A stretch of DNA of 64,000 nucleotides from Leptospira andrefontaineae (GCF_004770105.1 NZ_RQEY01000012.1:310001-374000); one strand, 5' to 3'; counted from the stretch's first letter, positions 54,521 to 63,837 are shown. Made by a program: numbers and translations. The notes: a model not told the origin generated them from the sequence alone.

Positions 54521-55285
54521 TTAAGGACTTTTACGTTTTCTTTTAGTACTTCTTTTGTTCTGAGGAACTTTTGTCTTCTTGGCAGCAGGTTTTTTGGCCG
54601 AAGGCAATTTCATTTTGTTTAGGGTATGAATTAGATTTACAAGCTCATCCGGATTCAAAACGGAAAGAATAGAAATTACCTTTTGAAAGCCTACCTGCTG
54701 TAAAAGATTTACAGCATTTTTAGTTCCTAAACCTTTTAATAAAGCTGGAATTTCCGAGATAGATCTTTTACGGATCCATTCGGCACATTCTTCTGGAGTT
54801 AAGGCTTTGGTTAAAGGAACAAAATCTTTTACCGGCAATGCTTTTGTCAGTTCTAGAAAAGAATCTATACCTATTGCATTCAAATAAGAGATAGAAGAAT
54901 CAGGTCCGATATTCGTTAAAATTTCTACGATTGTTTTAGAACCTATCGTATGATTGATCTTAGAAACATCTAAAGGAGAAATGGACTCGGCTAAAAATTT
55001 AAGATCTTTTAGGCCTAGATGTTTTACATAATATACCAGATCGGACGGAACTGTGTTCTGGATCAAGTCCACAAGAGTTGTTTCTTGGATGGATTGTAAA
55101 AGAGTTACAATTTCCTGTTCACTCAGATTTTGGCTTAAGAATAAAAGTTTTTTATGATCCACCTTTTCCGAAATGGAAAACAACGCCTCATAACCTAGGT
55201 TACGGAATAACTGAAAGGATTTTTGAGGTCCTAGTTTATCCAGGTATTCTAATGCGTTTTGGATGGTGGAAATTACCTTCTTCAT
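54521..55285 (-). CDS. Helical-repeat protein with Lys/Arg tail, unknown function
   Basis: 254 residues. The body consists of about six helical repeats of roughly 30 residues with a L-x-x-[IL]-G pattern (YLDKLGPQKSFQLFRNLG, LVYYVKHLGLKDLKFLAE, IVEILTNIGPDSSISYLN, LLKGLGTKNAVNLLQQVG). The last 30 residues are very basic (KKPAAKKTKVPQNKRSTKRK). No membrane segment. It overlaps the upstream gene by four bases. Function unknown; nucleic-acid or polyanion binding by the tail is a guess. Confidence 0.65.
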   Translation of the reverse strand: MKKVISTIQNALEYLDKLGPQKSFQLFRNLGYEALFSISEKVDHKKLLFLSQNLSEQEIVTLLQSIQETTLVDLIQNTVPSDLVYYVKHLGLKDLKFLAESISPLDVSKINHTIGSKTIVEILTNIGPDSSISYLNAIGIDSFLELTKALPVKDFVPLTKALTPEECAEWIRKRSISEIPALLKGLGTKNAVNLLQQVGFQKVISILSVLNPDELVNLIHTLNKMKLPSAKKPAAKKTKVPQNKRSTKRKRKSP

Positions 55286-56181
55286 CCCAAAATATCCGAG
55301 AGTAGATCCAGAACCAAAGGAGAAAGTGATCTTTTAGAGTGGACCTTTCTAATATTAGACGCTGCATCTTCTGAAATTTTGCCGATCCAAAGATCCAATT
55401 CAGGTTCGGAAAGCCCGATAAACTCTTTCAAAGTTTCTTTTCTATAATGATTGAGTAATGTGTCTCTGCTTACGGAGTATAAATTCTCCATGGCTCCACG
55501 GACTTTTTCATCGCTCGCGATCGCTCTTCTGATCCTATCCGTTCCCGCGCCGAATCTGGAAGTTTCTAATCTTCCCAGATCATTAAAACCTGTTTGAAAA
55601 AGAATTTTCAAAGTGTTCCGGATTACAGCTTGGATCTCTTGAGTTCCGGAACCTATGGAAACAAAGTCAGCGATCCTTTCAGTAAAAGTAGGTAATAAAG
55701 AAGATAAGAATTGAGATATCTGTTTTTCTAAACCTGCTGCTTGGAAAACTCCATGCAATGGATTTATTTTTTTATGAAATTCATTTAGCACCTTCTCCAA
55801 ACCTTGGGAGAAGATTGCCTGAACTTCAGGCTGATTTAAAATCCCTAGGATCAGATTTTTAGAAGGAGCAGCTTGGGTTCCCGCAATAAATTCCACAATA
55901 GAATCCATAGACTCTTCCGAAAGAAATTCATCTGCAGAAGTGTAGGGGAACGCTTTCTCGATCGGAAATTCTTCGGCTAAAACTTTTAGTTTTTCTTCTG
56001 GAAGACGGATGAGTCCCAACACAGAAGGAGATATGGAAAGATCTTCGGGAAAGATTTCCTCTAAGCTGGATCCAAACAAAAAATGTAAACTTTTACGTAT
56101 GCTGTTTTCTAAAACTCCGGGTTTGGTGATCCAGTTCTCAACCCTAGTTTTACGGGAAACAAATCTTTTCCAAAATGACAA
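55282..56181 (-). CDS. Helical protein of unknown function
   Basis: 299 residues, almost all helical (NSIRKSLHFLFGSSLEEIFP, QISQFLSSLLPTFTERIADF, IQAVIRNTLKILFQTGFNDL). No signal peptide. Translationally coupled to the repeat protein, and it follows the acyltransferase gene by 10 bases, so four - strand genes (alr, acyltransferase and these two) may form one operon. No family recognised. Confidence 0.65.
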   Translation of the reverse strand: MSFWKRFVSRKTRVENWITKPGVLENSIRKSLHFLFGSSLEEIFPEDLSISPSVLGLIRLPEEKLKVLAEEFPIEKAFPYTSADEFLSEESMDSIVEFIAGTQAAPSKNLILGILNQPEVQAIFSQGLEKVLNEFHKKINPLHGVFQAAGLEKQISQFLSSLLPTFTERIADFVSIGSGTQEIQAVIRNTLKILFQTGFNDLGRLETSRFGAGTDRIRRAIASDEKVRGAMENLYSVSRDTLLNHYRKETLKEFIGLSEPELDLWIGKISEDAASNIRKVHSKRSLSPLVLDLLSDILG

Positions 56182-56191
56182 ATATTACTCC

Positions 56192-57331
56192 TCAGGCGCC
56201 CATCGTCGACCAAACCGTATCCAATTTAGGAAGATGGTACGTGAGTTGGTTTTTGTGATATAAGACCAGATTTTTCTTCTTTAAATTATGAAGATCTTTC
56301 GGGATCTGAAACAATTTTTCCAAGAAAACTATATCGTTTCCTTCTAATTTTAGGAACCCGCCTTTTTTGGCTTTCTCTAAAAAAGAATCGAATGCATGTT
56401 TTAGTGCATCCGTTTTGAATTTTTCAGAAATATAAATTTCAGGATGAGAATTTGTAATCTTCTCCGCTAACGATGTGAGAAGTGAGAATAATTTTTCCTT
56501 ACTTTCTTTCGCTTTCCCTTCGAATTTTAAAATCATATAAGAAGCTAAATTCCCTGCGGTGATCGTATATCCGCTTCCTAATTTTTCTTTAACGATTCCG
56601 GTAACTTGGTCGGCGTCTGCATTTTCCGGAATGGGGAATTGTTCTCCATAACCTATATGAAGTTCTGACTTTTTAGAAGAGAAATAATCATAAGTCAAAG
56701 TGAAGGATGTAAAATTCAAATTTTTGAATTTAGTTCTGAGAAAATAGACTCCTTTTTTGACCTGAGCCATATATCCGTCTTGGTTAAAAACCCCTTCCGG
56801 AAATAAGAAAAGATTTCTTCCCTCTGAGATCCTGTCGGAAAGATAACCCCATTCTTGGTCTACCATATCTCTCAAAAGACCTTTTTTCAGAAGTTCCCTT
56901 GCATTATCCCTGAACGGTCTTTTGATAGGAACACAGCCGATATAATCTAAATATTTAGGGATCATTCCTGATTTATCTATGAGTAAGAAAAAAAGTTTGA
57001 GAAGTCCTTTCGGTTTGAATTCCTTCACTAAAAAATCTTTTCCTAATATATCTTCTCTAGCAGGGATCGCGAATTTAATAGATGGATGAATATGAGGGTA
57101 AACTGCTGCAAGAGCCGGAACATCCCCTTCCCAAACATGGTTTGCCATTAGAATGGAAGGATAGGGGGCTTCTAAAATTCTATTAGGATTACTTGCTGGA
57201 AAATGTTCTTCGAATCCATCGAATAGTATTCTTCTTGCTTTGAATACTATCCTGATCAAAAAACTATAAGTTTTGGTAGTGTATACAGGCTGAACTTGTT
57301 TTGGAGTTTCTTTTTCTGTAATCGGATCCAT
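56192..57331 (-). CDS. PlsC-type acyltransferase
   Basis: 379 residues. The catalytic H-x4-D is NHVWEGD near residue 64, and the second block FLFPEGVFNQDG has the FPEG motif. A C-terminal extension of about 150 residues is unusual compared with PlsC (about 245). It probably acylates lysophospholipid or a lipid A-like precursor; the substrate is not evident. Confidence 0.82.
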   Translation of the reverse strand: MDPITEKETPKQVQPVYTTKTYSFLIRIVFKARRILFDGFEEHFPASNPNRILEAPYPSILMANHVWEGDVPALAAVYPHIHPSIKFAIPAREDILGKDFLVKEFKPKGLLKLFFLLIDKSGMIPKYLDYIGCVPIKRPFRDNARELLKKGLLRDMVDQEWGYLSDRISEGRNLFLFPEGVFNQDGYMAQVKKGVYFLRTKFKNLNFTSFTLTYDYFSSKKSELHIGYGEQFPIPENADADQVTGIVKEKLGSGYTITAGNLASYMILKFEGKAKESKEKLFSLLTSLAEKITNSHPEIYISEKFKTDALKHAFDSFLEKAKKGGFLKLEGNDIVFLEKLFQIPKDLHNLKKKNLVLYHKNQLTYHLPKLDTVWSTMGA

Positions 57332-57349
57332 CCAGTTCCTCTTCTCTTT

Positions 57350-58483
57350 TTATTCCGCTATTTTTTTAGGGACCGACTCGCTGATCCGAGTGGTGACTTC
57401 GTAATTAATCGTATAAGTCCAGTTTGCATGATCATCTGCGGAGATTTCTTCTTCTCTATCTTTACCTAAGATAGTGACCACGTCTCCGATCTCCGCATCA
57501 TGGATATGTGTGATATCCAACATTGTCATATTCATGCAGATCCGTCCTAGGATCTTTGCTCTTTTTCCTTTTACGAGCATGACTCCATTATTGGAAAGTT
57601 TACGGTCTAATCCTTCGTAATAGCCGACTGGTACGACTGCAATCCTTGTAGGAGCACTTGTTTGGTAGGTAGAGCCATAACCTACAAAACTATCTTCCGG
57701 AACAGTTTTGATATGAACAATTCTTGTTTTCCAAGAAAGAACCGGAGAAAGATTAAAATCTTTTTTACCGCTTAGGTGCAAAGAAAGTCTAGTCTGCAAA
57801 CTCGGCCAAAGACCGTAAAGAGAGATCCCAACACGAACTAGATCATAATGCGCTTCCGGAAATAACATAGTAGACGCAGAAGCACATGCATGTTTCACTA
57901 AATTTTTGAATCCGAATTTTTCTGCGAGAAGGATAGCTTCCGAAAACGACTTCATTTGTTCTTTGGAATACTTTTGCTCTAATACATCTTCTGTACTTGC
58001 GAAATGAGTAGCGATCCCATCTAATCTCAAACCTTCTGATTTTATTTCGGAAAATGTTCTTTCTAGATCCGCACCGAAAAAACCCAAGCGAGCCATTCCA
58101 GTATCCACCTTCAAATGGATCTGAGGAGAAGGTTTACAATTTGTTAAAATTCTTACTTCTTCCGTGCGAGAAACTATGATCCAAAAATTCGGATCTGAAA
58201 CTTCCGAGGTCCTTTCTGCAAGCCCCGGAACTTCTCCCATGATCAAGATCTTAAACTCAGGATATTTTGCGCGGAGAAGTTTTGCTTCTTCCAAGGAATT
58301 GACCCCGAAAAGATCTGCTCCTGCCTTGTGAGCAAGTTCGGCAGTTTCTAAAAGTCCATGACCATATGCGTTTGATTTGATGACTGCAGTGAGTAAGGTC
58401 TTAGGGGAAAGAAGAGCGCGAAAATTTTTCAGGTTCGCTGAGATCGCTGCTCTGGAAAGTTCTATCCAAGTTCTGTCTTTCAT
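57350..58483 (-). CDS. alr: Alanine racemase
   Basis: 377 residues. PLP lysine Lys36 in TAVIKSNAYGHGLLETA, the catalytic Tyr in the DSFVGYGSTYQ region, and VRVGISLYGLWPSL. It makes D-alanine for peptidoglycan. First in the - strand run that continues into the acyltransferase. A dispersed-word relative, GTAGGAACTCTAG, lies 15 bases upstream. Confidence 0.94.
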   Translation of the reverse strand: MKDRTWIELSRAAISANLKNFRALLSPKTLLTAVIKSNAYGHGLLETAELAHKAGADLFGVNSLEEAKLLRAKYPEFKILIMGEVPGLAERTSEVSDPNFWIIVSRTEEVRILTNCKPSPQIHLKVDTGMARLGFFGADLERTFSEIKSEGLRLDGIATHFASTEDVLEQKYSKEQMKSFSEAILLAEKFGFKNLVKHACASASTMLFPEAHYDLVRVGISLYGLWPSLQTRLSLHLSGKKDFNLSPVLSWKTRIVHIKTVPEDSFVGYGSTYQTSAPTRIAVVPVGYYEGLDRKLSNNGVMLVKGKRAKILGRICMNMTMLDITHIHDAEIGDVVTILGKDREEEISADDHANWTYTINYEVTTRISESVPKKIAE

Positions 58484-58643
58484 TCTTTGAAATTAGCGTA
58501 GGAACTCTAGTCATGAGCCCCTTTTACGGCCAGCCTGTCATTCGGATTTTTCCTTTCGACCGGAAGGAAAAAAGGGTTTCCCGAGTGGGGAAATACAAAC
58601 AGACTGCCCGGGAAACGGCTAAACAAATCCTCAGGATCCCCGG

Positions 58644-59132
58644 ATGAAACAATATAAAGTAGTACAAACTTTCCCAGTTCCCCTCCAAGATCTACTCAGA
58701 GCGAGAGAAGATAGATACAAATATTTAGATAGATTCCCGGAATTGAAAAACGTGGAATTATTGGAGGAAAGAAAAGAGGGAAACAAAGTTTACCAAAAAA
58801 GAAAGGTAAAGTTAGCCGAATCCCTGCCAAAGGTGCTTGCTACACTTCTTTCAGATCCTTCTCTTCTGGAAGATTCCGTATTTGATATCTCTACAAACAC
58901 CCACGAGTTTACGATCGCTCCTCCAGGAAACGATTCAATCGTCACCATCAAAGGATTCTCCGTATACAAGGAGATCAGCCCTCTTGAATCGGAGAGAAGT
59001 TACGAAGTAAAAGTAAGCTCCGGAGTCTTCTTAATGGGTTCTGTGATCGAAACTGTGATCGAAGAGATCCACAGACATTCTTTAGAGAAGGACAAGAACT
59101 CCATCTCCGAATTCCTGAAAAAGGGAGATTGA
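58644..59132 (+). CDS. SRPBCC-like protein (DUF2505-type)
   Basis: 162 residues. The pattern KVVQTFPVPLQDLLRAREDR then YLDRFPELKNVELLEERKEG, with later ITIKGFSVYKEISP-like strands (actual text VTIKGFSVYKEISP) and a C-terminal helix (VIETVIEEIHRHSLEKDK), resembles DUF2505 and related SRPBCC proteins. Ligand unknown. A repeat element follows directly. Confidence 0.6.
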   Translation: MKQYKVVQTFPVPLQDLLRAREDRYKYLDRFPELKNVELLEERKEGNKVYQKRKVKLAESLPKVLATLLSDPSLLEDSVFDISTNTHEFTIAPPGNDSIVTIKGFSVYKEISPLESERSYEVKVSSGVFLMGSVIETVIEEIHRHSLEKDKNSISEFLKKGD

Positions 59133-59148
59133 ATTAATTTCTTGGTTC

Positions 59149-59223
59149 ACGCAAAGCCGCAAAGGTTAAAAGAGCTTTTTTGTTAACTTCTGCAAGGATC
59201 TTCTATTCTTAGCGCCTTTGCGT
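59149..59223. repeat. Intergenic palindromic element with CGCAAAG arms
   Basis: The left side ACGCAAAGCCGCAAAGG (59149-59165) and the right side CGCCTTTGCGT (59213-59223) are inverted copies separated by about 47 bases. Elements with ACGCAAAG-CGCAAAG words and CTTTGCG partners are scattered between genes of Leptospira and other bacteria. It lies between two convergent genes and may work as a terminator-like or REP-type repeat. Confidence 0.6.
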
Positions 59224-59266
59224 GCGCAACTTACCTAAGCTTCTTAAATCAATTTTGTCAAAGTTA

Positions 59267-59716
59267 TTACAAATCTAAATCCGATTCGTTCGGTAATCCA
59301 GGTTTGAGCAGAAGAAGTTCTTCTCCTAAATTAAAAATCCCCCAAGCGGTCCCCGATGCCTCCAAGTTTGGCAATATCTCCGAGAATCTGTCATCAGAGA
59401 GGATGGTTTCGTAATCAGGATCTTCTTCTTCCAATCGCAAGATACTCCATCCTAAAGAATTTAATTCCTCTAGGAGTGTGGTAGTTACGCCACAGTCTCC
59501 GCAAGATTTAGGAGTTAAGATAAGTATGATCCCTTTTTTTTCATTCTTCTCTGCGCTCGCGATCGCTTCCTGTTTGGAATGAAAAACAAAAGAAGAAGTT
59601 TTTAAGAAGTCAAACTTCTCTCTGTTAATGTAAATCAGCGTACTTAAAATAACCCAAAAAACCCCGAAAAAGCTCAAAAGGACCCATTTTTGAATTCGTA
59701 TATTTTTGATGTTCAT
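59267..59716 (-). CDS. Membrane-anchored thioredoxin-like protein
   Basis: 149 residues. An N-terminal anchor (WVLLSFFGVFWVILSTLIYI) precedes a thioredoxin-like fold whose strand IILILTPKSCGDCGVTTTLL contains CGDC at the active-site position. The cis-Pro segment is not obvious. Probably a periplasmic thiol protein. No partner gene is adjacent. Confidence 0.65.
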   Translation of the reverse strand: MNIKNIRIQKWVLLSFFGVFWVILSTLIYINREKFDFLKTSSFVFHSKQEAIASAEKNEKKGIILILTPKSCGDCGVTTTLLEELNSLGWSILRLEEEDPDYETILSDDRFSEILPNLEASGTAWGIFNLGEELLLLKPGLPNESDLDL

Positions 59717-59906
59717 ACTCCTCGTGTGATTTATTCACGCTAGTCGTCAGAAAATTCTGATCTTATATCTTTGTAGGATCTTCCGATCTTAGAAAAAGCT
59801 GCACAGAAAAAATAAATATAAATTTACGTAGAGAGTTGACAAAAAAACATAGTCATACGCATGCTCGGTTACTAACCAGAATCGGTTCGGAGGTGTCAGG
59901 CAGTAG

Positions 59907-60293
59907 ATGAACGCATTGGGAAAGCACGTAATTGCAGAGTTTTATGAGTGTGATTACGAGACCATCAACAATCACGAATTGGTAGAAGATATCATGTTGA
60001 AGGCAGTCGACCTCTCCGGTGCCACCACAGTTAAATCTGTTTTTCATAGATTTAGCCCGTTTGGTGTGAGCGGTGTGGTTGTCGTGAGCGAATCCCATTT
60101 CGCCATACATACCTGGCCCGAATACGGTTATTGTGCGATCGACGTCTTCACTTGCGGAGACCTAATCGACAATCAGGCAGCTTTGGAATATCTCAAGGAA
60201 CGCTTCGGCTCAAAGAGCATCTCCGTAGTGGAAATGAAGCGCGGTTTGTTGAAACTTGGCGTAGACCTACCTCACAAACCAGTTGGGAAATAA
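59907..60293 (+). CDS. speD: S-adenosylmethionine decarboxylase proenzyme
   Basis: 128 residues, class 1b like the Thermotoga enzyme. Self-cleavage between Glu62 and Ser63 in VSESHFAIHTWPE gives the pyruvoyl group; His68 and Cys83 (DVFTCGD) are the other catalytic residues. GGAGGTG lies 11 bases before ATG, and a TTGACA at 59836-59841 may be its -35. It makes decarboxylated AdoMet for SpeE. First gene of the polyamine operon. Confidence 0.95.
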   Translation: MNALGKHVIAEFYECDYETINNHELVEDIMLKAVDLSGATTVKSVFHRFSPFGVSGVVVVSESHFAIHTWPEYGYCAIDVFTCGDLIDNQAALEYLKERFGSKSISVVEMKRGLLKLGVDLPHKPVGK

Positions 60294-60303
60294 GTATCTT
60301 CTC

Positions 60304-60318
60304 TCCGGCAGAGCCGGA
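60304..60318 (+). other. Hairpin in the speD-fusion gap
   Basis: TCCGGC-aga-GCCGGA is a 6-bp stem eleven bases after the speD stop. The gap (60294-60407) also has a C/G-rich imperfect stem around 60345-60365 but no T run. It could adjust relative expression of speD and the next gene. Confidence 0.35.
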
Positions 60319-60407
60319 AACACCCTAATTGATAAAGACGAGTTCCCCTCTCCGGGAGGAAAGGGCGGCTACACTTATTTTCAAACTTTAAGGAGAGGTA
60401 TCAGAGT

Positions 60408-61274
60408 ATGAGCCTAAAGATCCAAGACCAACTTAAAATAGTTAATCGTTTTTCTTATCTAAGAAACAGTATCGAAATCGCTACTACCGACAAAGGCGAA
60501 GCTTTCCTTTTCACTAAGGAAACTATCTCTGCGGGAGAGGTTGTAGCAGTTTGGGGAGGAAAAGCAGTTCATAAGAATGAACTCGCAGGACTTTCCGGAC
60601 TTTCTTCTCCTCATAGAGTGCATAAGGACTTCTACTTAGTTTCTCCTTTGCATGATGATGGAATTGATTCTGTTCATTATATCCGCCAATCTGCGGATGC
60701 AAACTGCGGTTTCCAAGGTGATATTACTTTGGTTGCACTTCGTGATATCGAAGCTGGCCAAGAGATTACTTATCATCCTGCGATGAAAAACCCGGAACTT
60801 GCATGGGCTCGCAATGAAGAGGCCGAGATCGTTCGCAAACGTTTCAACGGAAGTTTCCCTACTTATATCCAATCCAAGATCGAATCTGATCCTGAATTGA
60901 AAGTATACGAACCTTTCAAAGACGGAGCTTGGGGACTTCTAACCTCCATCGATCTAGAAAACTGTGATGCAGCTCTTATCCGTGATGCAGATGCAATTAA
61001 ACAATACGTTGTGGAACTATGTGATTTGATCGAAATGAAACGTTTCGGTGAGACCCAAGTAGTTTACTTCGGAGAAGACGATCGTGTGGCTGGGTATTCC
61101 ATGGTGCAGTTGATCGAGACTTCTTGTATCTCCGCTCACTTCGCAAACGATACCAATACTTCTTATATCGATATCTTCTCTTGTAAAGGATACGATCCTA
61201 AAGTTGCGGCTGAGTTTACTCGCAAATTTTTCAAAGGCGCTGCAATGCGTCTTACAGTAACAAACCGCTTCTAA
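60408..61274 (+). CDS. Fusion of a SET domain and a second SpeD-like AdoMet decarboxylase domain
   Basis: 288 residues; AAGGAGAGG is 11 bases before ATG. Residues 18-125 are a SET domain: GEAFLFTKETISAGEVVAVW, SADANCGFQGDITLVALRD (the N-C pair of SET) and GQEITYH. Residues about 174-285 have the SpeD fold order, and Ser239, His244 and Cys259 (TSCISAHF...FSCK) lie at the same spacing (+5, +15) as Ser63, His68 and Cys83 of the neighbouring SpeD. The residue before the Ser is Thr, not Glu. It may self-process to a pyruvoyl enzyme, on AdoMet or another substrate, or be a regulatory subunit. The SET part is expected to bind AdoMet. Gene order is speD, fusion, speE. Confidence 0.85.
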   Translation: MSLKIQDQLKIVNRFSYLRNSIEIATTDKGEAFLFTKETISAGEVVAVWGGKAVHKNELAGLSGLSSPHRVHKDFYLVSPLHDDGIDSVHYIRQSADANCGFQGDITLVALRDIEAGQEITYHPAMKNPELAWARNEEAEIVRKRFNGSFPTYIQSKIESDPELKVYEPFKDGAWGLLTSIDLENCDAALIRDADAIKQYVVELCDLIEMKRFGETQVVYFGEDDRVAGYSMVQLIETSCISAHFANDTNTSYIDIFSCKGYDPKVAAEFTRKFFKGAAMRLTVTNRF

Positions 61275-61283
61275 GAGGTCATA

Positions 61284-62126
61284 TTGGAACTTTGGCTGGA
61301 CGAGACCCTCGAGTTACCTAACGGAAGGGCTCTCAAGATTAGAGTGAAGGAGTTCTTACATTCTCGTAAGACTCCTTTCCAAAAAATAGACGTATTCGAA
61401 TCTCAAAGTTTCGGCAGAATGTTCACTCTGGACGGAGTGGTCATGATGACCGAGGCGGACGAGTTCGCGTATCATGAAATGATCGCTCACGTTCCTATGA
61501 TGAGCCATCCGAATCCTGAAAAGGTTTTAGTGATTGGTGGTGGGGACGGAGGAACCGTTCGTGAGATCCTAAAACACCCTTCCGTAAAAGAAGTACATCT
61601 TTGCGAGATAGACAAGGGAGTTGTAGACGTTTGTTACGAGTATTTCCCTGAGATCGCAAATGCGATGAAAGACCCAAGAGTGGTTCACGCATACGAAGAC
61701 GGCGCAAAATACGTTCAGGATTATAAAGAATATTTCGACGTGATCTGCGTGGACTCTTCTGATCCTGTAGGCCCTGCAGAAGTTTTATTCAAAAGACCTT
61801 TCTATGAGACAATGGCTGCTTCCTTGAAACAAGGCGGTATCTGTACAAGTCAGGCGGAAAGTTTTTACTATCACGGAAAGATAATTAAGGAATTATTCCA
61901 ATTCATTCCTCAGGTGTTCGATCATTGCGGGTATTACTTCACAGTGGTTCCAACTTATCCTTCTGGAATTATAGGATTCACTTACTGCTCTAAAGGACCA
62001 GATCCTTATAAGGTTCAACCGGATCCGAACCGTGTTCCTAAAGGATTAAAATATTACTCTGCCGAGATCCATAAGGCTGCGTTTACTCTTCCTCCTTTTG
62101 CGCAAGAGTACATCGTAAGAAAATAA
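61284..62126 (+). CDS. speE: Spermidine synthase
   Basis: 280 residues from a TTG start, 9 bases after the fusion gene. SAM-fold landmarks: GRMFTLDGVVMMTEADEFAY then HEMIAHVPM, KVLVIGGGDGGTVREILKH, and DVICVDSSDPVGPAEVLF, with the catalytic Asp and putrescine-site residues. It transfers the aminopropyl group from decarboxylated AdoMet to putrescine. No ornithine or arginine decarboxylase of a usual type is in the window. The last base of its stop is the first of the pyrF ATG. Confidence 0.94.
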   Translation: MELWLDETLELPNGRALKIRVKEFLHSRKTPFQKIDVFESQSFGRMFTLDGVVMMTEADEFAYHEMIAHVPMMSHPNPEKVLVIGGGDGGTVREILKHPSVKEVHLCEIDKGVVDVCYEYFPEIANAMKDPRVVHAYEDGAKYVQDYKEYFDVICVDSSDPVGPAEVLFKRPFYETMAASLKQGGICTSQAESFYYHGKIIKELFQFIPQVFDHCGYYFTVVPTYPSGIIGFTYCSKGPDPYKVQPDPNRVPKGLKYYSAEIHKAAFTLPPFAQEYIVRK

Positions 62127-62935
62127 TGGATTTTTATTCCAAATTCGTAAAAAGAAGGGAGAACTTAAACTCCCTTCTTTGCGTTGGAATCGATCCTGAT
62201 GTTTCTAAACTTCCTCCTTCCTTAGAAAAATTCCCAGACAAACTATACGTATTCTCCAAAGAGATCGTGGATGCTACTGCGGAATATGCAGTAGCGTACA
62301 AACCGAATATCGCATTCTTCGAGGCATTCGGTTCCAAAGGGATTGAACAGTTCGAAAAACTGATCTCTCATATCAAAACAAATCATCCTGAGATCCCAAT
62401 CGTTGCTGATGCAAAAAGGGGAGACTTAGATAATACTGCAAGACAGTACGCTAAATTTTTCTTTAAGGAACTCGGTGTAGATTCTCTCACTCTTTCCCCA
62501 TACATGGGATCGGATACGATCAAACCGTTTATAGAAGACGACTCTAAGATGGTGTTTTTACTCTGTTTGACTTCCAACCCGGATTCTGCCGAACTCCAAC
62601 AAAAAACATTCTCCGAAACTGGTAGGACGCTTTACAGAGAAGTTGCAGCTTTGAGCGAAAAATTCCCAGCTAAGAATGTGGGTCTTGTTGTAGGAGCCAC
62701 TCATCCAAAAGAATTATTAGAAATTCGTAAAGCTCATCCGGATCGTATCTTTTTGATCCCAGGTTATGGGGCTCAAGGTGCTTCTCTAGAAGAAGTGATC
62801 TCTGTCTGCGGAAAAAATTCCCTGATCAATTCTTCTAGAAGTATCATTTTCTCTTCTTCCAGGGCTGATTTTGCGGAAGCAGCGGGAAAAGCAGCAGCTT
62901 CTATCTCTGAACAGATGAGAAAGCTGCTAGCTTAA
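62126..62935 (+). CDS. pyrF: Orotidine 5'-phosphate decarboxylase
   Basis: 269 residues, the longer type 2 form. LLCVGIDPDVSKLP at the start, the catalytic VADAKRGDLDNTARQYAKFF, LSPYMGSDTIKPF, LVVGATHPKELLEIR and FLIPGYGAQGAS. It makes UMP. Its overlap by one base with speE ties it to the polyamine operon for expression, not for pathway. Confidence 0.95.
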   Translation: MDFYSKFVKRRENLNSLLCVGIDPDVSKLPPSLEKFPDKLYVFSKEIVDATAEYAVAYKPNIAFFEAFGSKGIEQFEKLISHIKTNHPEIPIVADAKRGDLDNTARQYAKFFFKELGVDSLTLSPYMGSDTIKPFIEDDSKMVFLLCLTSNPDSAELQQKTFSETGRTLYREVAALSEKFPAKNVGLVVGATHPKELLEIRKAHPDRIFLIPGYGAQGASLEEVISVCGKNSLINSSRSIIFSSSRADFAEAAGKAAASISEQMRKLLA

Positions 62936-62940
62936 ATTCC

Positions 62941-63633
62941 CTATCGGAAAGCGAAAGCCTCTAATTTGTCAGCTCTTGCACTTTCTGTCGGAGATCCATC
63001 TTTAGATTCGATTGTTCCTAAATAAGAACCTATCCCAAACCAAGCACTATAATCTTGGTAAGCCAGATCTGTTCCGGAAATATATCTATGAATATTAGAA
63101 ACTTCCGCTTCTAAAAATACGAAGGCTCTTTCAAAATTTGTCCTTAGGCCTAATCTTCCAAAACTGCGATAAGATTTAGCATCTGAACTTCCTATTCCAA
63201 CTCCTACCGAAACATAAGGATCTAAGGTTTTACCCGGACGTAAATGTAATGTGGGTCCTATGTCCAAGAAGTTCATCTTCACAAACTCACCTTTGTCTGT
63301 TGCTTTGCCAAAGTTCAGATATTGGAAATAAGAGATGGGTTGTCCCTCCGAAAAGATCAGAGCGATATTCTTATCCAACTCTTCCATTTTTTTAATGGAG
63401 TAATTTGCATTTGTAGCTCCCAATTCAAAACCAAAATAACGTGGATTATACTCCGCAGAGATACGATATGCAGAACTGGTTCCGTAATCGTAATTTTCGT
63501 TTCGGACTTCTCCTCTTCCTGCCCCCAATTTTAATGTCCAGGATGTATTTTGACTTACATCTGTCGAAGTATCCTTTGCCATGATCTGTATTGCTGGAAT
63601 ACAGATAGCAATCCCTAAAAGTAAATTTTTCAT
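62941..63633 (-). CDS. Outer-membrane beta-barrel protein of unknown function
   Basis: 230 residues with a signal peptide (NLLLGIAICIPAIQIMA). The mature part shows alternating strands with aromatic girdle residues (WTLKLGAGRGEVRNENYDYG, YRISAEYNPRYFGFELGATN, ALIFSEGQPISYFQYLNFG) and ends KLEAFAFR. Such a short protein could be an 8-strand barrel of the OmpW/Opa type. No function is known. Confidence 0.65.
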   Translation of the reverse strand: MKNLLLGIAICIPAIQIMAKDTSTDVSQNTSWTLKLGAGRGEVRNENYDYGTSSAYRISAEYNPRYFGFELGATNANYSIKKMEELDKNIALIFSEGQPISYFQYLNFGKATDKGEFVKMNFLDIGPTLHLRPGKTLDPYVSVGVGIGSSDAKSYRSFGRLGLRTNFERAFVFLEAEVSNIHRYISGTDLAYQDYSAWFGIGSYLGTIESKDGSPTESARADKLEAFAFR

Positions 63634-63837
63634 TTGATCGTCGCCGCCTAATATTTGTTAAACGATTTTGATCCTTTTGGGGTATAAATAGGTTCCCTGC
63701 AAAATTTTTTTTGCTAGTATGGAATAATCTTATTGCGAATTTATATTATACGAGAGGTAGACCAATCGGATAAGGATAACGGTTCCTTCTCATGTGGAAA
63801 ATATTAGGGAATTTTTTTAAACAAAGAACTTTTAGAA

